Below are positions 21,686 to 32,816 of a DNA stretch of 64,000 nt, in pieces. The notes below the pieces were generated by a model. It was not told the origin of the DNA. It worked only from the letters and a program-made list of their open reading frames with translations, and ran no database searches. Made by a program: the position numbers and the translations under genes. This DNA is from Siphonodentalium dalli (Eukaryota > Mollusca > Scaphopoda > Gadilida > Siphonodentaliidae), in the NCBI GenBank assembly GCA_032622095.1, contig CP136068.1, positions 128,845,989-128,909,988 of the forward strand, read 5' to 3'. Positions within the stretch are counted from its first letter, which is position 1. Every line of letters begins with the position of its first letter.

Positions 21686-23120
21686 TCTTGTTAGCTCAAC
21701 TTACTTTGTAAGTTTGAGCTATTGCCATGGGTTGGCGTCCGTGTGTGTGCGTGTGTCTGTGTGTGCGTCAACAATTTCCTTTTGCACGGGCTACAAATCG
21801 TATCTTTAGTATGATCTTTATGAAATTTGTCATAATGTTGACATTGACATGTAGATGGGAACGAGTCATTTTGGGGTCATTCGGCCAAAAAACATGGCCA
21901 ATGGTGGCCATCTTGGATTTCAAAATTAAATCCATTGGCGCGGTCTACAGGCCGTACTGTTTGTGTGATCATCATAAAATTTGTCATGAATGTTGACATT
22001 TACATGTAGATGGGAACGAGTCATTCGGACAAAAAACATGGCCGCTGGTGGCCATCTTGGATTTTACTCTTTGCATCACTAAATCCTTTGATACATCCTA
22101 CAGACCACATCCCTGATCCGATCATCACCAAACTTCATATGGATCATCGGGGCGACCTCTAGATCAGAATGAGTCATTTTGGGGTCATTTGGCCAAAAAA
22201 CATGGCCACCGTCAGCCATCTTGGATTTTACTCTTTGCATCACTAAATACTTTCACACACCCTACAGACCACAACCCTGATCCGATCATCACCAAACTTC
22301 ATATTCATCATTGGGGTGGCCCCTAGTTGGGGAAAAAATCATTTTGGGGTAATTCGGCCAAAAACATGGCTGCTGGTGGCCATCTTGGATTTCAAAATTG
22401 AATCCATTGGCGCTGTCTGCAGGCCGTACTGTTTGTCTGATGATCATAAAATTTGTCATGAATGTTGACATTTACATGTAGATGGCAACGAGTTATTTTA
22501 GGATCAATTGGCCAAAAAACATGGCCGCTGGTGGCCATCTTGGATTTTACTCTTTGCATCACTAAATCCTTTGACACATCCTACAGACCACATCCCTGAT
22601 CCGATTATCACCAAACTTCATACGGATCATCGGGGTGACCTCTAGATGGGAACGAGTCATTTTGGGGTCATTCGGCTAAAAAATATGGCCACCAATGGCC
22701 ATTTTGGATTTTACTCTTTGTATGACTAAATATTTCTACAAAATCCATTAGCATGGGTTATAGACCGATCTGTTTGTTTGATCTTCAAGAAATTTGTCAT
22801 GGATGTTGACATTGACATGTAGATAGGAACGAGTCATTTTGGGGTCATTCGGCAAAAAAACATGGCCGCCGGTGGCCATTTTAGAATTTACTCTTTGCAT
22901 CACTAAATCCTTTGGCACACCCTACAGACCACATCCCTGATCTGATCATTATGAAACTTGTCATGAATGTTGATATTGACATGTAGATGGGAACGAGTCA
23001 TTTTGGGGGTCATTCAGCCAAAAAAATCTTGTCTTACTTAGACATTTCAATTAGCACCTTTCCTAGTTCCTCCATTTACTGTCAACCATTAAATTATTCC
23101 CCTACTTAAGTTGAGCTACA
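21686..23120. repeat. satellite-like array, ~240-bp units, about six
   Basis: Begins at TTAGCTCAACTTACTTTGTA and ends CTTAAGTTGAGCTACAGTGT, so the tips are inverted. Units contain GTAGATGGGAACGAGTCATT, CATTTTGGGGTCATTCGGCC, ACATGGCCGCTGGTGGCCAT, CTTGGATTTTACTCTTTGCA and CATCCCTGATCCGATCATCA. Small open frames here are by-products of the unit. Related to 18735-19830. Confidence 0.88.
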
Positions 23121-23243
23121 GTGTCATTGACACTTTCATTGCTGTACTTGCTGACAAAAGGAAAAACTATCATAGTTTAAAGATATGGCCGTTATATCAC
23201 CAGTGGAGCACTGAGGCTAGTAGTCCAAGTTTCCTCTGATGTA

Positions 23244-23360
23244 CAGTAATGCCCTAAATAATCGACTCCTTAACCACAGCAGAATTATGGGTAATTTTTC
23301 AGGATTTAGTCGGAAATATGGCTTGTTGCCAATCATCAGAAAACTCTCAGTGAGAGACAG
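23244..23360. mobile_element. family P1 MITE, left arm only (copy 5)
   Basis: CAGTAATGCCCTAAATAATC through TCGGAAATATGGCTTGTTGCC to the loop (CTCTCAGTGAGAGA), then unrelated sequence. The right arm is lost. Confidence 0.87.
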
Positions 23361-23728
23361 AATCTTTTTCCGAGTCTGTATTTTGTAAAAACTTGGCACA
23401 GATGTCAACCAGCATGGGAACCTGTGAGTTGAGTCGGAATCATTTTGACAGAGTTATTGTCATTTTTCGACATAGAATCGTACATCCTGGGATGCATCTT
23501 TTTCAACTTAGAATTTTGTTAATATTCCAATTTGAGATTATATTTTGACCTAAAGAGTTTTTTCAGATTTGGTTATTTGTATGCAGCTCAGTTATGAGAC
23601 AATACACACATATTGTATCCACATAATATATTTCTAAAAAGCCCCCATTCCATACAAAGCCACCGTGTCTGGGGACACTGTGGACGAGTGGCCTTTTATT
23701 TCTTATAATAATATCTTTGCTTTTATAG

Positions 23729-23768
23729 AGTTCAAGAATTTGGAGGAGCTTAACTTGAGTTGTTGTCC
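23729..23768 (+). CDS. LRR protein, exon I (40-nt half repeat)
   Basis: Acceptor CTTTGCTTTTATAG at 23728, donor GTAAGT at 23769, phase 1 in and phase 2 out. Encodes FKNLEELNLSCCP (residues 244-256), the strand half of a cysteine-type LRR. The split proline codon is completed by exon J. The short length mirrors exon C. Confidence 0.85.
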
Positions 23769-25020
23769 GTAAGTATACAGTTCTCATGCAGCTATTTTCA
23801 TCAAATGGTTGTAAGACCATCGAAGTGCATACATCTGAACAAATTATAATAGACTTTAAAACCATCATCAAGAAGCAAATAGAAAAATAGATCAATTATA
23901 TGTTCCAATTTTCATTATCAATAATTCACTTATAACAAGATGTTGCATTGTTAAAGGCGTTCAATCTCTTCTCACCACTTTCAATAACAGCATCAGTTTT
24001 GTTTATGAAACTTGTTTTGAAGGTGTGTTGTTATTGTTATTCCCAAACAAATACACAAGAAACATCTGGTGTTCTCCTAAAATGTTTTTGAATTAAAAAT
24101 GTAGTAATGTTCTAAAAATAACCACCTTTTATTTCCCAGTTTGTGGAAAATAATATTTCGCCAAATAACTAAGAATTTTCTAAGCCAATTTTCTGTGGAC
24201 CAGGCAAAAGAGAATGATAATTACTTATATTCACCATCATATGTATCACATGACCACGGGGGTCGCAAATATCCACAAAATCATCCAAATGTAAAATGTT
24301 GAAAACAGCTCATAATTGAAAACCATCTTTATTTTCTGCCACTTTCGGCTGATGGAACCATGGATGCTCTTTATCACAGGTGATCATTGGAATTTTTGCT
24401 AGGCTGACAACAATTCGAAACATGTTAAAACTTCCTGTTTTGAAAGTCGCATCTGGCCATCAAAACCTTCTATTAATGGGCTCATGGGTGCAATCTAATA
24501 TTTGCTAGGCTAAAAAACATAGATTGTGGTTTTATGGCGTCAAATCTTAAAACAAACAAACAAAATTTGGAGTACTACTATATTAAGTACATGTATATGC
24601 ACATTCACAGTTTGTGGGCTAGTAAAAGAAGGTTGTGTGATGAAAAAAGACCATTTCCTTTATTATAATAATAGCTAAAACAACAGGCCCCCTTCTTTTT
24701 TAGATTGAACTCCTTGCTCAATTTAAAAAAAAAAAATTTAATTAATTTTCTTTAAATCAAAATTGATGTCATTACGTCATGTGCTTAATCTTTAATGTTA
24801 TGACATTATGCAAGTGAAAATTGCATGGAGATGTTGTAAAAATCCCTATATTAAATTATCAACAGAAAGAGGCTATTATCTGGGACTCTACTATAGTTGC
24901 TTTACAATTGGCCATGATCTCCCTCCACACCATGATGGATAGGAAAGTCTGTGATATTTCTTGATGGGCAAAGTTAGAAGTATTCAATCTAAACCTGCCT
25001 ATTGTCATACATACAATGTA
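23769..25020. other. intron I-J with repeat shared with 33.7 kb
   Basis: The segment 24308-24470 (CATGGATGCTCTTTAT, GGTGATCATTGGAATTTTTG, GGCCATCAAAACC) matches 33666-33800 in order and spacing. This suggests a piece of the same element as the Kolobok-like insertion there. I could not place its ends here. Confidence 0.55.
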
Positions 25021-25234
25021 CTGTAATGACCTAAATAATTGACACCTTAACCACAGCAGAATTATGGGTAACTTTTCAGGATTTAGTTGGAAATATGGCT
25101 TGTTGCCATTCATCGAAAAGCTCTCATTGAGAGCTTTCCGATGAATGGCAACTAGCCATATTTCCGACTAAATCCTGAAAAGTTACCCATATTTCTGCTG
25201 TGGTTAAGGAGTTGATTATTTTAGGGCATTACTG
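25021..25234. mobile_element. family P1 MITE (copy 6), intact
   Basis: From CTGTAATGACCTAAATAATT to GGGCATTACTG, with TA on both sides and complete arms. Its right end lies 32 bp before exon J. Confidence 0.92.
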
Positions 25235-25266
25235 TATATTCATGTCTATTTTCAATTGTTTTGTAG

Positions 25267-25358
25267 AGTTACGGGTGCCTTTATCATAGACAAGGTGATG
25301 GAGAACTGTAAATTGCTGAGTCATCTGAATCTGAGTCGGACATACCTCACTGATGAAG
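25267..25358 (+). CDS. LRR protein, exon J
   Basis: 92 nt, acceptor TTCAATTGTTTTGTAG at 25266, donor GTATGC at 25359, phase 2 in and phase 1 out. It encodes residues 257-287: VTGAFIIDKVMENCKLLSHL, then NLSRTYLTDE. It includes a helix-like segment (IIDKVMENC), as in FBXL-type repeats. It is squeezed between a P1 MITE ending 32 bp upstream and a DIRS-like element starting 27 bp downstream. Confidence 0.88.
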
Positions 25359-25385
25359 GTATGCCTATTAAAGACATTATGCGCT

Positions 25386-25583
25386 TATTTTTCCGCTAAA
25401 GGAAGCCCTCACACTGAACTATATGGATAGATGTCCTGCGTTTGTAAACCATAGTAGAAAAGGGGTTAACTTTTTGGTCGCCTACGATCACTCACGGTCT
25501 TTAGTGGCTTGCCTCGGAATCAGTCACGCATGCGCAGTCCCAATATAATTCACTGTACAGATTGAATTAGCCAGTTTATTTTC
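25386..25583. repeat. DIRS left inverted terminal repeat
   Basis: Contains CACTGAACTATATGGATAGA, GGTCGCCTACGATCACTCAC and GCATGCGCAGTCCCAATATA. All recur inverted in the right repeat with almost no differences. Only the outer ~30 bp differ in detail (CCGCTAAAGGAAGCCCTCA here). Confidence 0.9.
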
Positions 25584-26461
25584 TGCTACCAAACCGAACG
25601 GAAGTCTAAGGGAGTATTTTTCCGAATTTGTCGTTTAACAATAGCGACAAATTCAATTTATCGATACAATAATTACTGGTCACCTACGCGTGCGTTTTTA
25701 TAATTATCGTTTCGAATTCACGGACCGTTTCGCTTCAAACATATAATTGTTCGTGTTTTTCGAACAGGCGGCGAACTTAAAAAATTTATCGAATATGAAA
25801 ATCAACATTTCGCCATAATTAGCCGCCATTTCAAGGCCTTACGAGGCGCACAGATTATTGTGAGAAATACATCTATGGAATTATTATAGCACCTATAAGG
25901 TATGATAGAATTTGTCAGATATCAAAAATGCCACGTGATTCGCCGCCGGAAGTATCCTAATTTCGTGGGAATTATTTTGACGTTTTAATGCGTGGAAATT
26001 TATTTAGCAATAATTCCATCGCTACTGACGCTATCTCTCGTCATGTTATGAACAACGTGCTTTCACATAATACTATGTTGTTTTATGTTTCAATACAAAT
26101 GATCCAGATGTGTTAATCACGTTTGACCTTGAAGTTGATTACAATCTACACAGTGACTGACAGTTGATTAGATCTTGGTTTATCAATGTCACATGCATAA
26201 CAATAACTTCATATGACAGTAGTACCGTAGTGCTACGAATAAATCTCAGCCATGTCATAGATATATGTCGATTAATAGCTACCTTGTATATAGGTCTAAT
26301 GAACAATAGCTGCGATTATACACCAGCCGGTTCAGCAAGCCGGTCTGAACCGGTGGGCTTGTAAATTTCTGAGAAGGATCCAGGGATGTTTTTCTACCTG
26401 TTACAGGTTTGGGCGCTCAAACTCTGGAGACCCTAAAGTTCTCAAAATCCATGGGGATAGT

Positions 26462-26823
26462 CAGGGGCGCCGGAAGAGGAGGGGCAGCTGACCCCCCTGC
26501 CCTTGACCAAGGGGGGCGAGTGGGGGCAGGACTTGCCCTTTTTCTGGAGACAGCAAATGTTTTGTGTGTTTAATCTTGTGTTTTTATAGCAAAATGTGAC
26601 TTTTTTGGTCCAAATATCACCAATTTCACAAGGAATATTAATTTTTGTAAATTTTATCACAAACCGGCCATAAAAACCGACAAATACCATTAAAATAGGG
26701 ATTTTTGCCACAATTAATTTAGGGTTATTTTCCCGAGTTTGCGGAGAAAATGACCTTTTTTGCGGAAAAGTGCCCTTTTTGTAGGCTCTGCCCCCCTGCC
26801 CTTGGATGCTTCCGGCGCCCCTG
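26462..26823. mobile_element. hAT MITE, 362 bp
   Basis: Perfect 15-bp TIRs (CAGGGGCGCCGGAAG and complement) and a perfect 8-bp duplication GGGATAGT at 26454-26461 and 26824-26831. CAGGGGCG ends are typical of hAT. Inserted into the DIRS-like element, so it is younger. Confidence 0.94.
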
Positions 26824-26939
26824 GGGATAGTAATTATTCAAGTTGGTTCTCCATTATTTCAACGAATTTTTCTATAATTCAACAACTAAAACATGAAAAT
26901 CGGATGAGATAGTCTACTAGTATGATATAGAGCCTTTAT

Positions 26940-28513
26940 TTGCACCATCTCTGGATCCTTCCCAGGTAGTATTTCTCGGTCGGATCTCTTCTCGGGCAGG
27001 AACAGTTCACGCTCCCCCGATTATGCCTCGGCATTCAATCAATTAGTGGGGAGGCGACCGGTGGCGATGCCGGGGTACTTGGGACCCCCAGGACATTTGG
27101 TTCCACACCGGCGCGAGCGGTTCTGTGTGCTGAAGTTGCCAAATCGCGTGCGAACGTAACGACACCAGCTGGGCGGCCTACGGCGACTTCGGCATAGGGC
27201 AGTGGCCCTACCCATTCGGTAGCAAGCCCGGTCCCCCTGGTCACGCTCTATATAAAGACACGGCCTTGCCTGCCTCTCAGCCGTCTTGGGGTTTCTGCTG
27301 CAATGGCCTCTACCCATCGTTCTGCTTGGACAGGACATTCAGCTTGGTCGGGACCACCTGCATTTGGGGGGGGGCTCACCCCGGTCCGATGGCTCCACCT
27401 CCTTCCGGTTATCAGAAGAAACCAGTTTTGGCTATGGGATTCTTCATTTCGACACTGGACTCCAAAATTGGAACTCAGTTTATCAGCCTTTTGCTCAAGC
27501 AGTTGGCTGTAGCTTAAAATTCCATGGGAGGTATTTACACCTCGATTGAGTCATCGCCGGAATGGGCCTCCCTCTAGTGTTTTGTCGTCCATTATGGACA
27601 TTGCAGGTCGTTCCGATGCTAGGGCAGGGAGCGACATGCTATCCTTACACCCCAAGGCGTCTGAGGCTTTCGATGACGACCCGTCTGCGCACAATACGTC
27701 AGACTGTGGGTCTTTTCGGTCGTCACAGTCTGGCATCGGTAAGGCAGAAGCTGCGGATCGTGATTTCCTATCCACGGATTATCTCATCTATAGGCTTCTT
27801 CCTACTGAACTATGAACTCTCAAGCCCTCCTGGCACGCCCTGCGCACTCGTACCACCGTCTTCAAAATGCATCGAGAACTCGATCTATCTTACCTGTGAT
27901 ATACATTTCATAGGTAAGGTACACGACCCGCGACTGACACACTGGTCAATAGACTTCACACATGAATGAAGCACATTTACATGGAAAGCATTTCTCTTGT
28001 CACGTGCCACAACGACCCTGCCAATGGCCTGGCCGACAGAGTACATCTCATGGCTCTTCATACTCCTATTACCAATATCAATTTGATTATCTGGCACATG
28101 GTAATAAAATTAACAGGGCACTGCACGCCTATAGACAATAGACAATAATGAGGGCAAAGACGTTTGCACTGTCCAGCTCAGCTTTCGAGGAAGCTCATTG
28201 ACTAGCGTTATAGACCTTTCCTTGCAGGCAGGGGACCACCCAGTCCGAGTGGATCCCAACCCCATGGCACCCGATCATAAGGGCCTGAAACCATGCTGCC
28301 AACTATGCGCGCTTCGGTATATGCCGGATTTGTCCTATCAACATTCGACAATAAAACAGGCAAAGACGTTTGCGCTGTCCAGCTCAGCTTTCGAGGAAGC
28401 TCATTGACTAGCCATCAAAACTTTCCTTGCAGGCAGGGACCAACCCATATGAGGGAATCCCAACCACATGGCACCAGCCGCCCAATCATAAGGGCCTGAA
28501 ACCATGCTGACAA
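26940..28513 (+). other. GC-richer interior of DIRS-like element, broken frames
   Basis: A TATA-like TATAAA at 27250-27255 precedes a GC-richer stretch with overlapping short frames: 27303-27512 (69 codons) and 27546-27815 (89 codons, Ser/Asp-rich). They could be eroded gag-like sequence; I recognise no motif. A direct duplication, 28141-28305 and 28347-28513, shares CAAAGACGTTTGC, TTTCGAGGAAGCTCATTGAC and GGGCCTGAAACCATGCTG. Confidence 0.45.
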
Positions 28514-29626
28514 CTCTGGCTCTTAAAATTCAATAAGTAACAACATTATAAAGGGATGTGTGTCCTTTACTAGGAGGATGATAATTTCATTTGTTTCCTT
28601 CATCAGCGAGCCATTTTAGGGGGGGTCTTCCCCTAGTTTGCTGCATGCCTCACACTAACATACCTATCACACACCTAGGTCGTTCTGCTGCATGTTTGGG
28701 GGGAAAGTGACATGATGTTCTGGGCAGAGGCTCAGAACTGAATATTCCGTATGGTGACAATTTACCCGTGGTTATCATCTGATTACATTGTACATCATTT
28801 GAACTGATTTCAGTTGTCAAAGAGCCAAAGGGCCTTCTGAAATGATCTCATTGCTGACTTATATATCACCTTGATATATATATTTTATATCATTTTATAT
28901 ATTTATATACGCGTAAGATTTGTATCACAGGGTTTCTGTCGGATATCTTGTGATGCATAGGTACCTCAGAGACATGTGATCAGTAGAAGAAAAACAAGGA
29001 AGCTGTTCTAAGAACGACAGGGGGCATGACCACCTTGCAAGATGCGGTGGTGGGGGCTCCCTCTGTTCAGATGGCTTGACTCCATTATCGTTGTACAACC
29101 TGTTTGGCCTAATGGGTTCTCAACTCAATCCCTGTGCCACAAATTTGGCATCAGGTTCTCTGGTTTTTTCTTTGGTGAATAGCAGTTAGTTAACTTTGGT
29201 TGTCTCGCCATCGTCGGAGTGGGCCTCCGTCTGTGCAGGTCGTTCTGTCGCTAAGGCGGAGAGTGAGTTAGTCTCCTTCCTTCATGATCCTGCATCATGG
29301 GACCTTGACGGGTGGGACCTTAGAACAGACAGCTGAAGAAGACGACACAGAGAAGAACGAAGAGTTTCTTCTTCTGTTATACTTGCTCGGTTCGCTCGCA
29401 ACTATGCATTGGATGGCACCTCATGGGATGTTTGTTTCAAAACAAGGGGGGGCGGTACACATTTGAGCAATATAGCACTCTAATTATATGTGTTATTTCA
29501 CGTAAATAATCCTAACAGATTCATTAAAGTGTTCATATATGGTACAATCTGTTTTAGAAGAGTACCTTTACTCAAAATTTGGCTATTAACTTTATTGCTC
29601 GTGCCTCCTCCTGGGCTTGCATTCTA
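28514..29626. other. DIRS-like interior, no coding recognised
   Basis: Includes a tandem ATATATATTTTATAT zone at 28858-28910. A 60-codon frame at 29284-29466 has no recognisable features. Confidence 0.45.
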
Positions 29627-29725
29627 ATCCATATAGTTCAGTGTGAGGGCTTCCTTTAGCGGAAAAATATTATTTTTAAAATTATAATACATTTTTCCTT
29701 AAAGAAAGCCTGAACACTGAACTAT
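29627..29725. repeat. DIRS internal complementary region
   Basis: First half (TTCAGTGTGAGGGCTTCCTT, GCGGAAAAATA) is the complement of the left tip at 25386-25426. Second half (ATTATTTTTAAAATTATAAT, TTCCTTAAAGAAAGCCTGAA) is the complement of the right tip at 29950-30010. The two meet at a shared AAATA. Confidence 0.88.
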
Positions 29726-29788
29726 CATAAGGCCCTCCCATGGCGGTGCCATTCCCAACCCCGCGACTCGCCAATCTTCTGATTGAGT

Positions 29789-30010
29789 TGAAAATAAACT
29801 GGCTAATTCAATCTGTACAGTGAATTATATTGGGACTGCGCATGCGTGACTGATTCCGAGGCAAGCCACTAAAGACCGTGAGTGATCGTAGGCGACCAAA
29901 AAGTTAACCCCTTTTCTACTATGGTTTACAAACGCAGGACATCTATCCATATAGTTCAGTGTTCAGGCTTTCTTTAAGGAAAAATGTATTATAATTTTAA
30001 AAATAATATT
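29789..30010. repeat. DIRS right inverted terminal repeat
   Basis: Inverted match of the left repeat from AAAATAAACTGGCTAATTCA outward, with its own outer tip CAGGCTTTCTTTAAGGAAAA. Confidence 0.9.
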
Positions 30011-30469
30011 TCACCAGGCTTCACATTTTATAAATGACACAGGGCCTGAAAAAAGGCTCAGTGTTTCATATGACAAGGCTCAATTTCATACCAGGCAGGC
30101 AGGTGTCGGAGAAACAGAATTTGTTGCTTTTTTCTTTCTTTATTCAAACAGCGCTACCGTATAACAATGCAGAAATTTTATGAAATATAAAAATAGAGAT
30201 CTGCCTGCCTGCTGCTTTTGAAAATAAATTTGTCTGAGAAACATAACACTTATTTTTTGTGGCCTAATCAAGATTGTTCCGAAATTATTAGTGTTTGAGG
30301 ATTTTGCCCAGTGGAGAACTTATTCCCATTGTTTACTTTGTGTTTCACTGTATTTCACTGAAAATGCAACACATGCGGCTGGTCACATGTAGGCCCTGTG
30401 AAAATGCAAGGTCTGTTTCACAACTTAAAACTGAATTTTCAAGTCTGAAAATATGGGCACCCATTGGGC

Positions 30470-30722
30470 ACCTCGATTTAATATGTAATATGTCGTCTGC
30501 CAATTTGTGGGAATATAGAAACTAAACTAAAAAAGAAAATTTCCCCAAAAAAACTTGATAATTTGATAATAAAGATACTTTCCAGAGAAGATGAGGCTTA
30601 AGCAGAATTAGGTTCCCAGAAGGTGAATTTTGTGATGATAGCCCGCTGTGTGGGGTAGCATCACTAAATTCACCCTCTGGGGACCTCATTCTGCAAATGT
30701 CCAGCACCATATTTACAGGCCT
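30470..30722. repeat. family G1 repeat, one hairpin
   Basis: GATGAGGCTTAAGCAGAATT, then AGGTGAATTTTGTGATGATA and its complement, ending CATTCTGCAAATGTCCAGC. Confidence 0.8.
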
Positions 30723-30769
30723 GGACATTTTATTATTTAGCTGAAAATGTGTCAACAACATTTATTGTT

Positions 30770-30972
30770 CAGTAATGCCCTAAATAATCTACCCCTTAAC
30801 CACAGCAGAATTATGGGTAACTTTTCAGGATTTAGTCGGAAATATGGCTTGTTGCCATTCATCTCCCCGAGAGCTTTCCGATGAATGGCAACAAGCCATA
30901 TTTCCGACTAAATCCTGAAAAGTTACCCATAATTCTGCTGTGGTTAGGGGTCGATTACTTAGGGTATTATTG
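30770..30972. mobile_element. family P1 MITE (copy 7)
   Basis: CAGTAATGCCCTAAATAATC to AGGGTATTATTG, with both arms complete and a shortened loop (ATCTCCCCGAGAGC). Confidence 0.9.
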
Positions 30973-31393
30973 TACTCTTTTGTTAAACGTGACCTCTGAA
31001 CTAAGTAAATATTTATTCCTTCATTATTAATTAATCACTGATAAACAAATAGGACTAGTTATATTTTTTAATAAAAGAATTGTGTTGTGCTGATAACTTA
31101 TTTTGAAAATAACAAAATATTAATAAATTGGAAATTATGTTGTTTTTTTTTAACTTCAAAATGATTTTTTTATAGGCTTCATTTTAAGAAAATTTATATG
31201 AAAATTTAATGAAATTTTGGGGATTTTTATGAAAATTTGTGTTTTCTGCAGTACTGGATGGAAATTTCAAAACTCTTGGAATAACATTAAGAAATATTAC
31301 AATCCCTGATTATTTACTGCATAAAACCCGTGACTCTTTGTATTCATACTCTGCTTTAGTCATGTAGAGTGCTATGTGTTCCTTATATATTTT
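30973..31393. other. intron J-K, no feature seen
   Basis: AT-rich with T- and A-runs; nothing recognised. Confidence 0.5.
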
Positions 31394-31611
31394 GCACTCC
31401 TGAGTTGTGTAAGGTGATTTTTCATATATTCTCAATTATATATTTCAGCAGTTGTTGAGTTTGTAGGGTTATTTTTGATACCTTCTGACTTATATATTTC
31501 AGCACTTGTTGAGTTTGTAGGGTGATTTTTAATACCTTCTGACTTATATATTTCAGCACTTGTTAAGTTTTGTAGGGTGATTTTTGATACCTACTGACTT
31601 ATATATTTCAG
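31394..31611 (+). repeat. four tandem ~54-bp units, each ending in a 3' splice site
   Basis: Units end in TATATATTTCAG at 31448, 31502, 31556 and 31611, spaced 54, 54 and 55 bp. Unit text is CACTTGTTGAGTTTGTAGGG, then TGATTTTT.ATACCTTCTGAC. Only the last AG leads into the LRR frame. In the phase set by exon J, using any earlier AG meets a stop inside the array. Confidence 0.93.
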
Positions 31612-31760
31612 CCCTGACCCACATATCTCTGCCTACTCTGTCGATGTTAAACTTGGATTGCACAAGGATTCGTCAGTCGACTGCGGAACAGCTACACATC
31701 ATGCAGTGTCCTGCACTAAAGAGAGTATCAATCAGTAACTTGGTCGCCATTAGCGACTGA
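31612..31760 (+). CDS. LRR protein, last exon K with stop
   Basis: 149 nt, acceptor at 31611, phase 1 in, TGA at 31758-31760. Encodes residues 288-336: LTHISLPTLSMLNLDCTRIR, QSTAEQLHIMQCPALKRVSI, then a short tail SNLVAISD. The C-terminus ends within or just after a repeat with no membrane segment, so the protein is probably soluble. A cytosolic adaptor or substrate-recognition role would be usual for RNI-type LRRs but cannot be shown without the N-terminus. Confidence 0.9.
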
Positions 31761-31819
31761 ATCTGAATATTTTACTCAATTCAGGTTGTGATTTCATACA
31801 TTGTTAATAATATTTATAA

Positions 31820-32046
31820 CCCGTCCATGACGGGAGCTTCCTGAAATTTTGCGAAAACCATGTGCCAATGTATCCTCTTTTATATGCACGTATCCCAATA
31901 TAAGAGAATACATTGGCCTAACAATATTTACCTTGATCTTGTAAGCCAGTGAATTCTCTTATATATGCGAGGCTCCCTATGGTACTGGCACAGGATCTTT
32001 AATGCTGCACAAGCACAGCTACCATCAGGAACCTCATGAAACAGTT
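31820..32046 (-). mobile_element. family T1 MITE in the 3' flank
   Basis: Reverse-oriented T1 copy: starts CCGTCCATGACGGGAGCTTC and runs through AATACATTGGCCTAACAATA and TATATGCGAGGCTCCCTATG to a decayed end near CATGAAACAGTTATT. It probably lies within the LRR gene's 3' UTR or just beyond it. Confidence 0.82.
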
Positions 32047-32092
32047 ATTACTGGTTATGTCATGCAAAGTGAATTTCCCGTTTATCAGGCCA

Positions 32093-32098
32093 AATAAA
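32093..32098 (+). promoter_or_regulatory. candidate poly(A) signal of the LRR gene
   Basis: AATAAA 333 bp after the stop, the first one I see downstream; a GT-rich zone is not obvious. If used, the 3' UTR contains the T1 MITE. Confidence 0.4.
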
Positions 32099-32816
32099 GT
32101 TTAAAAGGCATGTGCTCGTATTTATATTTTATTATTTATTTCTGGGGCACACATGTGATATATTTTGTCAAAAATCGCCTAATTAAGTATGACCGATGTA
32201 TTTACTGAGATAGCAGTCGCAATAGGGTCCGACGAATCGGCAATATCAACATCGAATCGAATCTTGAATCGAATCATGACAATGATTCGAAATTGAATCG
32301 AATTCAAACACTTTAGTAGATTGGCGGTACCGATGAGTGGGAGGTACGAGCAAAAATGGGGGCAAATGTCCAATGATTTTATAACGTCAGTGAGATTGCG
32401 AAGGGGTTCATTAAACTTAATTTCTATGACATGATATGAACAGTATTTAATCAGTTTTAAACAGTTTAATATATGAGAATGACACGACATCATTTCATAT
32501 TTTGTGCCACATAGTTGGGACTATGTGTGAAGCTCGTGAAAGTAAGCAGTTTGGAACTTTGGAGTCAATGGAGTCTGATTCGAGTCATTGCAAACGGAAA
32601 CTATTCTGTGCATGTATACACTTCACCCTGTCGCGCACAGCAGGCACGCGCGATATCAAAATTGCGCATCGTGACTTGGGAATGGCGCATACGCAAACGG
32701 GATTACAGGATCTATGTATTTCCCGGATAACATATGCTGTATAAAGATGTTGACCGGATTTGTACACGACATGTTGGAGCCCAAAATGTTTATTTAATAT
32801 ATTTATATCATGTTAA

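Larger units (their letters stand above)
25386..30010 (+). mobile_element. DIRS1-like retroelement, non-autonomous
   Basis: 4.6 kb with long inverted terminal repeats (25386-25583 and 29789-30010) and, just before the right one, an internal complementary region at 29627-29725 joining the complements of both outer tips. That arrangement is the hallmark of DIRS1 retroelements, which integrate by tyrosine recombinase from a circular intermediate. No reverse transcriptase or recombinase frame is recognisable; only short broken frames remain around 27.0-28.5 kb. The hAT MITE inside is a later insertion. The + orientation is judged from the position of the complementary region. Confidence 0.8.

Noticed and set aside
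21727-22577. Several 60-89-codon frames in the 21.7-23.1 kb array
   Set aside because: They recur with the repeat unit and overlap on both strands.
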